The notes: a model not told the origin generated them from the sequence alone. Shown: positions 47,046 to 60,235, counted from the first letter of the stretch. The stretch: DNA of 64,000 nt from Rhodamnia argentea (GCF_020921035.1 NC_063154.1:29211948-29275947); one strand, 5' to 3'. Numbers and translations: made by a program.

Positions 47046-47594
47046 TCTGATTTAGACAAGTTTCTCTCTCGAACGCGGGCCAACCACCAGAATAAAGTCA
47101 AGCAAACACTAAAGAAAGATGGCAAAAAAAATGTCCATTTTCACTAGCCTTTTCTAGAATAAAAATCTGAAGTCCTCAATCCCAACCTGGCAATTTGAAG
47201 CCAAAATGCCATTAATATTTCGAACTCCTATAGTAACGCTTAAAGGATTGCTAACAGTGATCGTCTCTATCACATTCTCTCGGTTTATAAATCATATATG
47301 TCTTCTTTCGGTATACCTTTTTAAAAGAATCAAAAAGACGATCACCTCTAATTGGTAATCGTATGAGCCCATAAACTAAAGGAAGTGAAATTTTTCAAAC
47401 CGACAGAACTTGTCGGTTGCTTGCGAAGCTGAACTATCAGTTGAAGCTTCCCCCAAAATCGACATTTTCAATCGTTGCCATCAGAAGAGAAGACCGGTAT
47501 CATGCTGAGGCCTAAGGTCGACGGAATTGACAATGTGGTGCCCGTACGCTTAGAATTTAGGGCTTTTGTCAACAGGAAAAGCCCAAATCAAATC
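47046..47594. other. Spacer with nothing recognised
   Basis: No gene or repeat identified. Confidence 0.5.
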
Positions 47595-48395
47595 TAAGCA
47601 TGCAATTCAGTAAAATTGTGTAGATTCTGAAGGCCACTCAATATATGCATGAGTTCAATTGAACATCTGCATGGTGCCTGCGTTTTACTACATGAGAGTA
47701 GCCTATATTGACATGTAGTTGCAAAATTAAGGTACCCCGTCATTCAATTACGCTCCCTCGCATAGTTGTATGCCAAAAAAGGTAATCGAAATATGAGGAA
47801 TAGAAAATCGTGGTCACAATCAATTAAAACAAATGGCGAGTAAAGAAAGTTTCAGTCATGGATCAAGTTAGGCCCGATCGCAAACAAGGTTGCCTGCATG
47901 ACGACAATGAACCAGGGCACGTCTCGATCATGCAGCAAGCCGTCACGGTCATTAATCGAGCTCTGTCTAGTTGTGGCTTGATTCATTCTTTCCCTTTTAC
48001 AATTGCATGAACCTTATCCCTTTCCTCTGTCAAGTTTGGGCATCCCCACCTTCCACAAATGCCTTTCATTCGAACTTTTGCTTGAGGTGACCCAGTCCTC
48101 AGGTGGCAAGGAATCATGCCCATTCCATGGCATTACGGTTGGAAGGAGAGAGGGGCCGGGCTTCAAAAGGGCTTTCAGACCTAACGTTCAAATTTGAAAT
48201 GGGCTAAGGCTTCGCGTGCATGTTACGAGAGTCTTCTTGAAAAACCACATTAATCCATGCCGCAAGGACTTGAAATACTTAAATGAAATTTTGACTTGGG
48301 TCATATATTGATCTGGTTAGTAAAATCCCGGGTTTTATCTTAAAAAATATCCATATTTCCTCAATTTGGAAGAATACTATTAAAGAATGAGAATG
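47595..48395 (+). repeat. Segmental duplication, copy 2
   Basis: Partner of 40498-41350. Short ORFs here are not conserved between copies. Confidence 0.85.
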
Positions 48396-48419
48396 TGAAA
48401 ATATCAAGTTTGGATGTTT

Positions 48420-48720
48420 TTATTTAGTCATAACATTTCTTTTTGTTAGAAATTAGCCGTAAACTTTTTCAAATAGTAATAACCATTATGGTTGGCAAGA
48501 AACTTAAGCATTTTGAAATGTTTGTTATGCACTGAGTTTTTATTTTTTCCCCTCATTTAAAGGGATGATTCGAGGGCTTTTGGCCAACATATGTGCAAGA
48601 ATTTGAAAGATAATACATGACTAATGGTCAATGTTAGTTAGATATAAGGGTCTAAGTTAGCCCCGGGCTAATATGTCAATAAGAAGAAGGTTATCAGAAA
48701 TTGCTATATATATTAAACGA
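48420..48720 (+). repeat. Dispersed cluster repeat R, copy 1
   Basis: Ordered words 'TTAGTCATAACATTT', 'TTAGAAATTAG', 'GTTGGCAA', 'TTTGAAAGAT' and 'GGTCAATGTTAGTTAGATAT' recur at 51580-51720, 54310-54600, 55260-55500 and 60520-60870. This non-coding repeat family is specific, as far as this window shows, to the DNA before the right NLR. Confidence 0.65.
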
Positions 48721-49855
48721 CCATTTTCCATTATAATGAGTGTTTTCTTAATTTATAATCTAGAAGTTTATGTTATTCTGATATGGAAAGCCGATAAAGA
48801 GAGAAGTTTCCAACTGATTGTGGCATTAGAAGAAGATAATCAAACAATGTCTAATGTATGACATGAATGAAATCTCTATATGATAAGTAGGAACACTTAC
48901 AAGGTTAAGCAGTTGAATGAAAGGGCAGGGGCCGGAAAAAAGCACACAAGTGAACAAAAAGATTTGGATTTGATAAATACTCGTTCCTTACGCAACTCAT
49001 AGAACAAATGCAAGGAGCCTTAACATTCAGAGCTCTTACACTATACTTTCGTTTTCTATGACATCCTTATCAAAGTCATTATTTCCAAAATAGCAGCCAT
49101 GCATTATTACAGAAGTCCAAAAATTGAACCATTCATGCAAAAATATGGTCCACATGTACTCTTTTGTCTGATAAAGCTCTGTCAATTAAAAAAAAAAAAA
49201 TAAGAGCTACGCACGCTGCTCAGGACCAGAAGATGCAATAATTGGAACAGACATAAGATAGTGGGGTGTCCCATCTCCATCCCGGGTCAACCTTTGGAAA
49301 AGATGCTTTATGAAAAAGCTAGAGAGTCCAAAGCGACGATTACTCGGAAATGGATTAGCATGTGGAGCATCGCACACAAGACACGTTTGCTACATTGTGG
49401 AAATAAACCAATAGATTAATGTTTAGCCAAATTGGCTATTATTGTAAAATTACGTGGGAACCAAATGATCTTGCAATTTAAATCCTATGTGAGAGAACGA
49501 CATCACTATAGAAATTAATCAAGAATAATAAATAATACGGGAGATTTATGTAGTTCAATCAGAATATCAGTACATACTTCATGGGTGAGTCAATCGCAAA
49601 GCATATACTTATTAACTGGAGAATTATAGAGTTCTAGTTGCTCACGTTCAAGTATTTTCTAGCCCTAAAATACATCCAAGCCCACCGTGTTGGTGTCATG
49701 ATGTGTTTATCTCACCTTTTTTCTTGGGAAGGACCTAAGTTTGGTGTTTCTCAAGCTTCCATTGGTTGTGGCAATGGCATAGTTTTAAAACATATCAGCA
49801 TAATATGCATGAATATGGTTTCATGGTAGAATCGAGAATCAGATAACCAAACTAG
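48721..49855. other. Spacer with nothing recognised
   Basis: AT-rich with an A-run at 49188. No ORF with recognisable similarity. Confidence 0.5.
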
Positions 49856-50355
49856 TGAAAAATGGTAGGTTTCGGGTTTCAAGAATTGGGGTATTGGCTT
49901 TGACGGGTAGGTTCCACGTTCTAGAAAGCGGAACCTGGAACCTAGAACAAGTCATTGTGCTTTTTATGTTCTATGTCTGCGAGCGATACTATGGTATTCT
50001 ACAGCATCCGATGATGAGTGTGTAATCAAGAATCATTTGTTTGAGCTTCCATTTCGGGCGATATCTACGATCGAGAGTTTTACTTTATTGATGTTTCATA
50101 TTGTTATTGTGTTTAAATATGAGTTATGATCGGTGGATTGTAACGTCAAATTGTGATTATTAGAGGTAGTAATTCACTACAATCATTAATTGAAAATACA
50201 AGTAGAACTTATGTAGCCTCTACAACCGACCCGGAACCCTGTGATCGGGTAGGTTCTGGGCTTCGAAAAAAGGGGAATCGGTTTTGACGGTTAGATTCTA
50301 GGTTCTAAGTGGAATTTGAAAGAAGCCTAGAATCGCTTACCCCTAATATTAGGGG
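49856..50355. mobile_element. MITE-like copy related to 41366-42079, inverted
   Basis: Contains GGTAGGTTC, GGAACCTGGAACCTAGAAC and, inside, text complementary to the middle of the 41.4-42.0 kb element (TTGTTTGAGCTTCCAT; ATATGAGTTATGATCGGTGG). It ends near TTACCCCTA. Edges are approximate. Confidence 0.55.
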
Positions 50356-50985
50356 CTTCCATTTTTCACACAATAATATTTGGTGAAAGTGCTCCAACGA
50401 TATATCATTCCTTCATTTCTAAGTGTTAGTTTTAATCTATTTTGCTTTTATTCATACTTCAATTTAACTATTTTTCTTAACCTTCTGAATTTTAATTGGG
50501 TCCTTATCATGATTATTTGTTAATTTTTTTTTACTGAAATTACAATATACAACACATCATATGGACATTCTTCTCGAGATAGAGAAATATTGTTGGCCTC
50601 ATACTTTAACATCTCGATTGTCGTGAAATTAAGAATACTATATAAGGTATTTTTCAGAAGTTAAAATAAAGTTCCGGTAAAATATAACTTGAAGATTAAT
50701 GCAGCCTATACTTTGAACTTGATGTTGCTGTAAAAATACGCTTGAGAATATTAAATTACTCAATCGAGTAAGAAAATCAATGACGTCTTCAACCTCACAT
50801 TTTTACAAAGCATAATCCATGACAAAATCCATGAAAGACTTGTGCATGTATTTAAGAAGATCGCTAGTAATTAGTGAATCTCCTCCCTTCTAAATTTGGA
50901 TTCAAAAAATTTCCAATATTCCATAATCTCTCACTTTTCCTTTCCCAACTATGGGAATTACTTTTAAAAAATGGGTCAAAAATCT
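50356..50985. other. AT-rich spacer
   Basis: No gene or repeat recognised. Confidence 0.5.
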
Positions 50986-50989
50986 TTAC

Positions 50990-51205
50990 ATATTTTTTTT
51001 AATGATCCAAGATCCGTCGGTCGTAATCGAGTTTCACCATTTCCGACGGTGACTATACCTGGAGGGAGGCTGGCCCCGCAGCCCATCAGCAAGGGCATTC
51101 CACTTAAGTCCGAGAAATACGTTGGGAGAGTTTCGAACCCTTGACTGTGGCTTACCCCGGCACCAAAGGGTTTGATTCTCACCAAACACGCCATGCCCGT
51201 GGTGG
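50990..51205 (-). mobile_element. tRNA-related SINE-like element
   Basis: On the minus strand, TGGCGTGTTTGG (A-box-like) is followed about 55 bp later by GGGTTCGAAACTC (B-box-like), and then a unique body ending in an A-rich tail at about 51000. An internal pol III promoter with this spacing is typical of plant SINEs. No flanking duplication was confirmed. Confidence 0.6.
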
Positions 51206-52244
51206 GTTACATACTCTTTTAGTCTGTAACATTTTGATTTTTCTCACCATATCTCTTCACATGCAACGCATATGCTCTATTTCTAATACTAATTAGAGAA
51301 CAATTTAAAATGTAAATAAAATTACCACAACTTAACACGTTCATGGAGCTTGTAGGTCATGTTTCATATGATTCTAGGTAGCCGGGCGACTCGGGCCTTA
51401 GAATTTTCCCACCTGGATCATAAAAAGAAAAAAAACCAAAAAAAAGAAAATAAAATGGACTTAATAAAGCCATGTTTTCTTCCATGGTCGGTTGCAAATA
51501 CAAAAATGCGGACATGCATTTTATTTTGAAGTAAATCTGCGTATTTGTCATGTCCAAAGAGAACATCCCTCTCGAGTTTAATTAGTCATAACTATTTGTG
51601 GTTAGAAATTAGTCATAATCTTTTCAAAGAGTCATAACAAATATGGGGATTTAGGAGTAAATTATGGTTGCCAAAAAAATTGAACAGCTTCAACTTTTCC
51701 TTATCAATCACGTTTGTCTATTTTTAGGGGAAAATTGTACTAGAATTATAAAACTTGTCGCGAAAGTGCAATTGAGCTCCAAAATTTACAAAAAAAAAGG
51801 CAATTGAGTAATAAAACTTGTCAAATTGATGCAATCAAGTTCTTTCGTGCATAGTATTTTCACTGTATACTTTTACTATTTACTGCGTGTATATTGTCTA
51901 ATTCACGAGTTCTGAGAACTTCCTTGTTCTTTGCCTATAATGGCCAATGTGTTGTAATGGTTTGGGGCAGACAGGCCCTCCCCGAAATAAAAAGTGTGTT
52001 TCAATATTCCCATGGCTTTTTAAAATCTCTCTTCTTCTCCCTAGAATGATGTTGTCATCTGGTTAGAGTGGTATTGTTAGTTTGAAATGATGTTATGGTT
52101 ATAAGTATGCTCTCCACCTTCCACTCGATGGATTCTGTAGAATCGAAATTCTAAAGCCATACGAGTTTTATAGCATAGTTTCATGATGCTTGAGAAAGTC
52201 CCTAGTTATGGCTTGAGGTAGCCATGTAACGAGGGATAGCATAC
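51206..52244. other. Spacer, partly repeat R
   Basis: 51580-51720 carries a partial copy of repeat R ('TAGTCATAACT', 'GAAATTAGTCATAATC', 'GGTTGCCAAAAAAATT'). The rest shows nothing. Confidence 0.5.
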
Positions 52245-52745
52245 CTACTGTCAAAGAAAATCGCGACATCTAAATTTCGAAGAAGAGACGTCGTGCAGAG
52301 CTCGAAAGAGTGAATAAATATTGCTAATTTAAAACATAGTACAGGGCAGATAAAGATATGGGGGACATGTGGGGTCTAGACTAAAGTCACATCACATCAA
52401 AGTCCTGACCATTGCACTCGCCCTTCATTGCAGTCTTTGAAGACAATACAATAAAAAACAAAGACTTCTTTTCAACTAATAGTCAAGCTATAATCATAGC
52501 GACTGACAGTGACAGCCATCTTTCTTTAAATTTTATTTTGGCCCAGTGACGACGTGGAGTAGTCTGCTACCATTCAACTTCTTGAGTCCATCTCCTCCCT
52601 CGGCATTACATTCCATGCCCATCTCTCCTCTTTCTTCCTCGGCGTGGCGTTTGGGTCGTTCTTAAGGTTCTAGATCGTTGGATTGCTGGTACTAAATCTT
52701 CGCCATCGATCCCTCGTCCTTTCCTGGGCACAACCATTCCTACTT
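52245..52745 (+). repeat. NLR-leader-like duplication X, copy 1
   Basis: Shares with 53295-53700 and 58240-58760 the words CAAATTTCGAAGAAGAGA, AGTACAGGGCAGAT, ACATGTGGGGTCTAGACTAA, GACTGACAGTG, CTTCCTCGGCGTGGC and GTTGGATNGCTGGTACTAAATC. The last part (CGTTGGATNN...GATCCCTC, then a TC-rich tract) resembles 61270-61490, the leader of the right NLR. No NLR coding sequence follows this copy. Confidence 0.7.
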
Positions 52746-52747
52746 AA

Positions 52748-53275
52748 TTTTTTCCTGAAAAAAAAAACCTAAACTTTAAATTCAGTCTCAAATTTATGTC
52801 GAATTTTATTTTGTCTAAAAAATCAGAAGTTTACAATGTGTATCTAGTGATCCTATCCCAACTTGACGTGACATTTATACATCAACAAGCATCGGCAAAG
52901 TAATAAGACAATAAGTACGGATGGATATGACATTTTCATGTATGAAATAATTCTACCCCAATAAAGAAGTCCTCCAAAATTAAGCCATTCTATAATAAGA
53001 AAATTACAGACTAATGGCGATTTTAGGACAAAGGGCCAACAAGGCAAAATTGAGACTAGAGTAAAAATCGATGATTTTTTCTTAAATAAAAAAGTTCGGG
53101 ATAAATTTAGAAGCGATACTAAAGTTTAACGTATTTTTTGAGATAAAAAAATTTAGAATAGATTTGAAATTGAATCTAAAGTTGAAGATTTTTTCGAGTA
53201 AAAAAAAAAGTTCTAAGCGAATTTAGGACTTAATCTAAAATTGAGAATTTTTTTTAAGAGAATGAGGCTACTTTT
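52748..53275. repeat. Foldback repeat family F, copy 2
   Basis: Same organisation as 44828-45480. It directly precedes X copy 2, just as copy 3 precedes X copy 3, so foldback and X were duplicated together. Confidence 0.75.
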
Positions 53276-53294
53276 TATCACACAAAAAAAAGGA

Positions 53295-53700
53295 CAGTTG
53301 TCAAAGAAAATCGCAACATCCAAATTTCGAAGAAGAGAACTCGGGCAGAGCTCGAAAGAGTGAATAAACATTGCTAATTTAAACCATAGTACAGGGCAGA
53401 TAAAGATATGGGGACATGTGGGGTCTAGACTAAGGTCACATCACATCAAAGTCATGACTATTGCACTCGCCCCCAGCTGGCATACACTTCAATGAAGTGA
53501 CCTCATTGCAGCCTTTGAAGACTACAAGAAAAATCAAGACTTATTTTGAGCCAATAGTCAAACTATAATCATCTACCGACTGACAGTGACAGCCATCTTT
53601 CTTTAGATTTTATTTAGCTACCATTCAACTTCCTCTTTCTTCCTCGGCGTGGCATTTGGGTCATTCTCAAGGTTCTATATCGTTGGATCACTGGTACTAA
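53295..53700 (+). repeat. NLR-leader-like duplication X, copy 2 (part 1)
   Basis: Matches copies 1 and 3 until CTGGTACTAA, where a 469-bp MITE interrupts it. The rest continues at 54173. Confidence 0.75.
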
Positions 53701-54169
53701 ACGTGAATTTGGTTCGGCATTTAAAATAAGTTTTGAATAAATATAAATACTTTTAATTTAAGAAATTTAGAAAAATGTTAATTACGTTTGATAAAATTTC
53801 ATTTGAAAATAAGCTTTAAATTGAATGGTATTTCGTAAAAGTAACATTCCACGGGGGCTTTCAATGTAATTTTTTAACTTTTAATTAAAAAAACTACAAA
53901 TTACCGGACCGGCAAAGAATATAAACAATAAAAAGGAGGACAAAATATAAATATAGAGAATTGATGAGGTTAGTTTTTGAAGAAAAAAAATCTCTCGACA
54001 TTTGATCAAATACTGAAAGCCCAATGCGGGTTACCGGTATTAGGCTTTCAACATTCCCAAGATCAACATTTGATCAAATGCCGACTTGAAGCTAAACCAA
54101 ATGTTCAGCATTCTTTCAATGAGTATTAGGAGCTGAAAGCCTCTCGGGAATACCGAACCAAACACACCC
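53701..54169. mobile_element. PIF/Harbinger (Tourist-like) MITE, 469 bp
   Basis: The right end reversed is GGGTGTGTTTGGTTCGG; the left end is ACGTGAATTTGGTTCGG. TAA lies on both sides (53698-53700, 54170-54172), the typical 3-bp duplication. X copies 1 and 3 run uninterrupted through this point, giving two paralogous empty sites. Non-coding. Confidence 0.85.
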
Positions 54170-54172
54170 TAA

Positions 54173-54300
54173 ATCTATTTAGTCGTTGATCCCTCAATAC
54201 TTTCTTGTGCACAACCATTCTTCCCCCTCCTCTCCTTCTCAAGTACCAGTGTCATCATTCTCTCTCTCTCCATTTTCTCGCTCCTTTTTAGCTGCATTAT
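54173..54300 (+). repeat. NLR-leader-like duplication X, copy 2 (part 2)
   Basis: Continues GTCGTTGATCCCTCAATAC, CACAACCATTC, then TC-rich 'CATTCTCTCTCTCTCC' and TTTTCTCGCTCCTTTTT, matching 58640-58755. In the right NLR a similar pyrimidine tract precedes the ATG; here no start follows. Confidence 0.7.
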
Positions 54301-54309
54301 TAACTCATT

Positions 54310-57300
54310 ACTTTACTTAGTCATAACATCTTTTCTTTAGAATTTTATTGTAGCCTTTTTAATTAGTCAAAATGTTTATATAGACACATTGAATTAGGAG
54401 AATTTGACATTCTAATCTATGAATTATAGTTGGCAAAAAAATGTAAACAAATTCAAACCGAGTTGTTCACTTAAAAAGAATGATTTGAGGGGCTTTTTGT
54501 CAACGGATCTATGAGAATTTGAAAGATGATACTTATTTTCAATTAACGGCCAAAATGTTGATTGGATATACGCATCGAAGTTAACCCAAGTCTATCATAT
54601 CAATAGATAGAAAATTATGAAAAAAATTGTTGTTCAGTACATGAAACAGTAACATTAAACTTCATTATTTCCCTATATCTTAATTATAATGTTACTTCTG
54701 TATTGTTGATATCATTTCATTGACCGCGAAATGGGCAGGTTTAGGACTAGTACATAATCAATGTTTGTCCATTAACATGCCGGAAAAAATGGAAAGGATG
54801 GATTGGGAATAGTACATAAGGATGAAAGGACCGTTTTCGGTGGGGAAGGATGAAAGGATAGACAACTCATCAACATTTGTCCGTCAAAGGTGGAGGAAAG
54901 AGTAGGAGACGTGGACTGTGGTGATGGTAATTGGTCAGTAAATGAACAAAAATGCAACAATTATCCATTTCTATACCAAGGGATTGACTGGTGTTCGGTT
55001 AATGCATTAACTAAGGTTAGGTTAGCATCTCTATTATGCAATTATTGAATTATCCATTTCTATACCAAGGGATTGAGATTGACTGATGATTTTATTTTAT
55101 TTTATTTTGTCGATTTGATGATTTTATGCTGACGTTATCATTTTCTCGAGAAATGATACAGAATGCAGAAGAAATGTACTTACTTTAACATAATGATAAC
55201 TTTAAATGGTAGTTTGTTCATATGCACTTGTTCTTGATAAACTAGGTAGTTATTATGCCAAAGATCCTCGTCAACTTAATTAGAAAGAGAACATCCCTCG
55301 TAACATTAATGAGTCATACCATTTCCTTATTAGAAATTAGTCATAACATTTTTAAAAAGACAACAAATATAGGAATTTTGGAGTAATTTAACATTTTGAT
55401 CTAAAAATCATGGCTGAGATTGAGAAAATGCGTAAAAGACCCAAACCAACCGAAGCATTTGCGATAACTAGAATCAAAATGAGGGGCCACGAAGCAATGT
55501 CAGTCGTGGCTTGTTATCATTTCCCATATTAATTTTGTTGTGTACAGAGCATCAGTATTTAAGAAAGCAAACTAGTTTAAAATGTTAATAAAAAGCAGAA
55601 AAAGTTTCATCTCATTCGAAGTTATGCTCTAACAATTCCAATTGAAATTTCGTCTAATGTGACAATCACAATTGACATTCTAATATAATATATTAGCTTA
55701 ATTGTAATGTTACTTCCATATTTCAAATATGGTTTTGTTGACCTGTGCAAGTAGGACTAGTACCTCAATGCTTGTATTGATGGTGGAGGAAACCATGAAA
55801 AGGATGGACTAGGACTATGACATTATCAATGTCTGTCCACTAGAGGTGGAGGAAAGGATGAAGACATGGACGAAGGTGATGACTAGTTCAATAAAGGAAA
55901 TCATCCATTTATATATAATGAATCAATTGGTGTTCAGTTAAGGCCTAAACTAAGATTAGGCAACCAAGCTCCGCAATCTGTACTGATCTCATCTTTCTTC
56001 CTCGTGGTGTGCATCTAATATGTCAGTAAGCTATTCAATATAAATAAATAACATGACTATGTTACATTTTAAAGCTATTTCCATCTTGATATCATTTTGA
56101 AAATTAAACTTTATTTTTTCCCTATTCAAGCAGCTTAATTATAATGCTACTTTTACTGTGTTAACATGATTTCATTGATCCACACAATAAGCGGGTTTTG
56201 GACTGGTATCTAATCAATGTTTATCCTTCAACGAAGGAGAAAGGATGAAAATACTAGTAGACGATTAATGTTTGTCTATCAGTGATGAAGAAATGGATGG
56301 AGACTAGACATTGTCGATGGTGATTGGTCAAGCAAAGGAGTAATACTGCAAAAAATCATCCATTTCCACGAGATTCATTTTTTTTCCTTTAAGATTTATA
56401 TTCATAGTCATATTGACAATGTTGTTCAGAATGATTGTCATGAACTCGGAATATGCAAGAGTGATTCTGAAAAGATTCCATCATCATTTTTGTCGGACTT
56501 CTACAGTTAACTTGTTCTATATGTTTAGACTTTTTAGGTACATTTTTATGTGTTTTACTTTCCCTAAAAAAACTTGAAAAGTACAATAACTAGGTTTTAT
56601 AGATTATGAAAAAACATACTAATCTACTTGTGAATAATTGTATGGTTTTGAAAGCATAAAAAACTGCAACATCTGGAAAATGAATGTTAGAAGTAAAGAC
56701 TCCAAACGGACCCAAGCATTTGTGATAACTAGAATTAGAATGAGGGACCACGAAGCAATGTCATGGTTCACAATCAATTTCCTTATTAACTTTATAAAGT
56801 ATGGAGTAGCAATATTCAATACAAATTATGATCTATCAATTCTGATTGAAGTTACATCTAATGTAACAGTTACAATTGACATTCTAATCTAACAATTATT
56901 TTAATTATGACGTTGCTTCTATATTCCAAATATGATCTCATTGGCCTGTGCAATGAGCGGGTCTAGGATTGGTACCTAGTTAATATTTTTCTATTAACTG
57001 TGGAAAAAAGGATGGATTAGGATTATTACATTAATGGTGGGAAATGACGAAAGGATGGAGATCTCATTAATGCATGTCCATTAGTAATGGGAGAAAGGAC
57101 GGAGACATGGATATTGATGATGGTGACCGGTCCATAAAAAAAATAATACCGAAAATAATCCATTCCTATAGTTGAGAAATTGACTGGTGTATAATTAAGC
57201 CATAAACTAAGCTCCATAGTATGTACCAATCTCCTTTTTTCTTTCTCGTGGTCCGGCTCTTTGCTAAGGCTCTAAATTGTTAGATGTCTGATACTAGTCA
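54310..57300 (+). repeat. Array of diverged duplications (repeat R and a GGATGGAGAC-type unit)
   Basis: Repeat R copies lie at 54310-54600 and 55260-55500. A second motif block ('GGACTAGTAC', 'GTGGAGGAAAGGATG', 'GACATGGAC', 'GATGGTGATTGGTC'-like, 'ATCCATTTCTATA', 'TGGTGTTCGGTTAA') recurs at about 54735-55020, 55745-55990, 56195-56370 and 56950-57230. A block with 'GATAACTAGAAT' and 'CCACGAAGCAATGTCA' occurs at 55455 and 56725. No coding sequence is conserved across copies. Confidence 0.65.
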
Positions 57301-57689
57301 TCAATAAAAAAAAAAGTTGTGTTTCTATCACCAAAAATATGAAAATTATTTATATTTCAATAAATAAAATTTGACTCACTGGGAAAAGAAAAAATGATGT
57401 TTATTTATAAAGACTCGTCATATATGTCTTTCTATCACCCTTTATTAAAAATAGCACACATTATTATTATTATTTTTTTTTTGGTAAGGATTAGCACACA
57501 TTATTGGTGCCCCTTTATTCCAAGAAATCAGGAGTTAGACCCTTCAGTGAAGGCTTGGGGTTTAGAGAAAAGTCATGATTCTGTCCCACCATTACTATGC
57601 ACTGTAGAGGCAGAGTGTGAAAAACACCAAGGGCCATGTTGGACTTTGTCTCACTATGCGTACGTCCATCTTCACTTACCATTGCCCCG
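57301..57689. other. Spacer with nothing recognised
   Basis: Contains short (ATT)n and T-runs near 57460-57482. No gene seen. Confidence 0.5.
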
Positions 57690-58205
57690 AACTTAATTTT
57701 TCTCTTGGAAAAAAGCTTAAATTTTAAGTGCAATTTCAAATCTGTCTCGAATTTTATTTTATCTAAAAAATCACAAGTTTGAATCCCAACTTGACGTGAT
57801 AATTTCACATTGATAAAAAAAAATCGCATTAGCAAAATAATATGACGATAGGTATGGACCGATATTGCATTTTCATGTGGATAACAATTCTACCTCAATA
57901 AAGAAGTTCTTCAAAATGAAGTCGTTCTAGAATACGAAAATTAGAGACGATTAACGGTGATTTTTGGACAAAGGGCTAATGGAACATAAATGAGATTAGA
58001 GTAAAAATTGATAAACTTTTTCCTTAAATAAAAAAAAAGTTCGGAGTAGATTTCGGACCGATACTAAAGTTTAGGTATTTTTTGAGATAAAAAAAATTCG
58101 GGACAAATTTGAGATTGAACATGAAATTGGAGGTTTTTTTTGAGAAAAAAAGGTTCGAAATAAATTTAAGACTTAATCTAAAATTGAGAATTTTTTTTAA
58201 GAGAA
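57690..58205. repeat. Foldback repeat family F, copy 3
   Basis: Closest to copy 2 (52748-53275). Together with the following X copy 3 it forms a ~1-kb duplicate of 52748-53700. Confidence 0.75.
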
Positions 58206-58239
58206 TGAGGCTACTTTTTATCACACAAAAAAGGGCAGT

Positions 58240-58760
58240 TGTCAACATTCAAATTTCGAAGAAGAGACCTCGTGCAGGGCTCGAAGGAGTGAATAAATAT
58301 TGCTAATTTAAACCATAGTACAGGGCAGATACAGATATAGATATGGGGACATGTGGGGTCTAGACTAAAGTCACATCACATCAAAGTCATGACCATTGTA
58401 CTCGCCCCAGCTGGCATGAACAAAAAAAATCAAGACTTATTTTCAAGTAATAGTCAGCTTTTATTGAAATGTAATGATCTACCGACTGACAGTGGCAGCC
58501 TTCTTTCTTTAAATTTTACTTTTGGCCCAGTGACGACGTGGAGCAGTCTGCCACCATTCGACTTCCTCTTTCTTCCTCGGCGTGGCATTTGGGTCGTTCT
58601 CAAGGATCTAGATTGTTTGGATCGCTGGTACTAAATCTTAGCCGTTGATCCCTCATCCTTTTTTGGGCACAACCATTCTGCCTCCAACTCTTTCTCTTCT
58701 TCTCCAGTATATGTGTCATCATTCTCTCTCTCTCTCCGTTTTCTCGCTCTTTGCTTCTGG
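58240..58760 (+). repeat. NLR-leader-like duplication X, copy 3
   Basis: The most complete copy. It runs through GATCGCTGGTACTAAATC and GTTGATCCCTCATCC to a CT-rich tract ending TTTTCTCGCTCTTTGCTTC. The position where the right NLR has its start codon is followed here by non-coding sequence. Confidence 0.75.
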
Positions 58761-60235
58761 TATTGAGAGATATGTTGTCAACAGAAACGAATTAGATTGT
58801 GCTAACATAATAGTTTTTGAGTATTTATGAGAATAAAAACACACGTAAGATATAAATTCTTAAAAGAGTAAACCTCATAATGATACTTAATTAATTATTT
58901 TTATTTTGTGGTCCAAAATAGACTATTAATTTTACAATCATCCAAAATTATTACATAATCAATTCTCAAATGAAATCTACTTTTTGTCCTGTAAAAAAGA
59001 CGGCTATCAAAGAAAATCACCATATGTAAGTTCCGCCTTGTTTGCACTGTACATGAATGAGTGACTCGCCCCAGCTTGGACACACTTTTGTAAACCTTTT
59101 TGAACTTCAACTGTCCGGGCAGGAATCTAAGCCTAGCCTACTACCTTCATTGGTTTGAGTCGTTTGACCATAAAAACTGCCCCAAAATATGTTTTTCGAC
59201 ATGAGGCTATTTTTATTTTGCAAAAAATAAAAAATTCGAAAAATATTTTTTAAAATATAATTACTTGTATGGCTTGAAATAATTAGCTAATTAAAAATAT
59301 TCTTATTGTGGACGATAATTTATATATGGATATTTTCGTGAAAGATAAAATATATTTTTTATTCATTCATTTTTATAAGCGATATAAGTGTTCATTTTTA
59401 GGAAAATATTTTTTAAATCATTCGTTGATTTTTGTTGATATTGCTATGATAAAACAAAAATAGCACTAAAAATAACATGTTTTTGCCATTAACGAATGTC
59501 TCTACAGCATATGAAAGTTTTACCATATATGAAAATCATTTACCCCTATAATAGATACATTTACCAAGTACAAGTAGCACACATTTAGAGTAATACGCAA
59601 TCTTATCAACATATTATAAATTGATCGGTACGGATTGCTTTTCAACGGCAAACATCTAATTTTATGGTTAGATTAGTTGATGATGGAAGCCCCTCTTAAA
59701 ATATAAAAAAAGTACTTGAGGATGTACTGACCAATCACAATGGGGTTTTTCGTTTTCCTAGACACGCCGAGAAAATTGAATTTTATGCACTACTAACTAG
59801 GATATACTTATCATGCTAATTACAAAGAAATATGTGCCTCATGGCTTTTATTGTTTTGACTTAGTCAAAATACTTTCGAACGGTGATAATGCATCTACCC
59901 AATTGGGGGTAAATTGACCTTTCCAACCTAACAATCTTGTTTGGACCAAAAAAAAAAAAAAAAGAGAACAATTTTGATGGGCATGTTTGTCATGTGAGAT
60001 TAATATACGCATAGAAATTTAGCAAGCTAACATTCAACTATATCCACGGCCAATATGATGAATACCCATCATATGCTACTATTACTTTAACATTATACTT
60101 CTTGAGCATCTCTCTCGTACAATTATTGAAAATATGTAGTACGGTAATTTTTACGTTGACATAATCATTTTCTTAAGAAGTGTTGCGGAATGTAAAGTAA
60201 AATTGCTCGTTACTAAAAAAATGTCATGCTTACTT
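58761..60235. other. AT-rich spacer
   Basis: 59160-59480 contains an old dispersed AT-rich repeat sharing TTTATAAGCGATATAAG with 30870-30890. An A-run lies at 59949. No gene supported. Confidence 0.5.

Noticed and set aside
50976..51194. A 72-codon minus-strand ORF
   Set aside because: Coincides with the SINE-like element; its translation is of pol III promoter and body sequence, not a gene.
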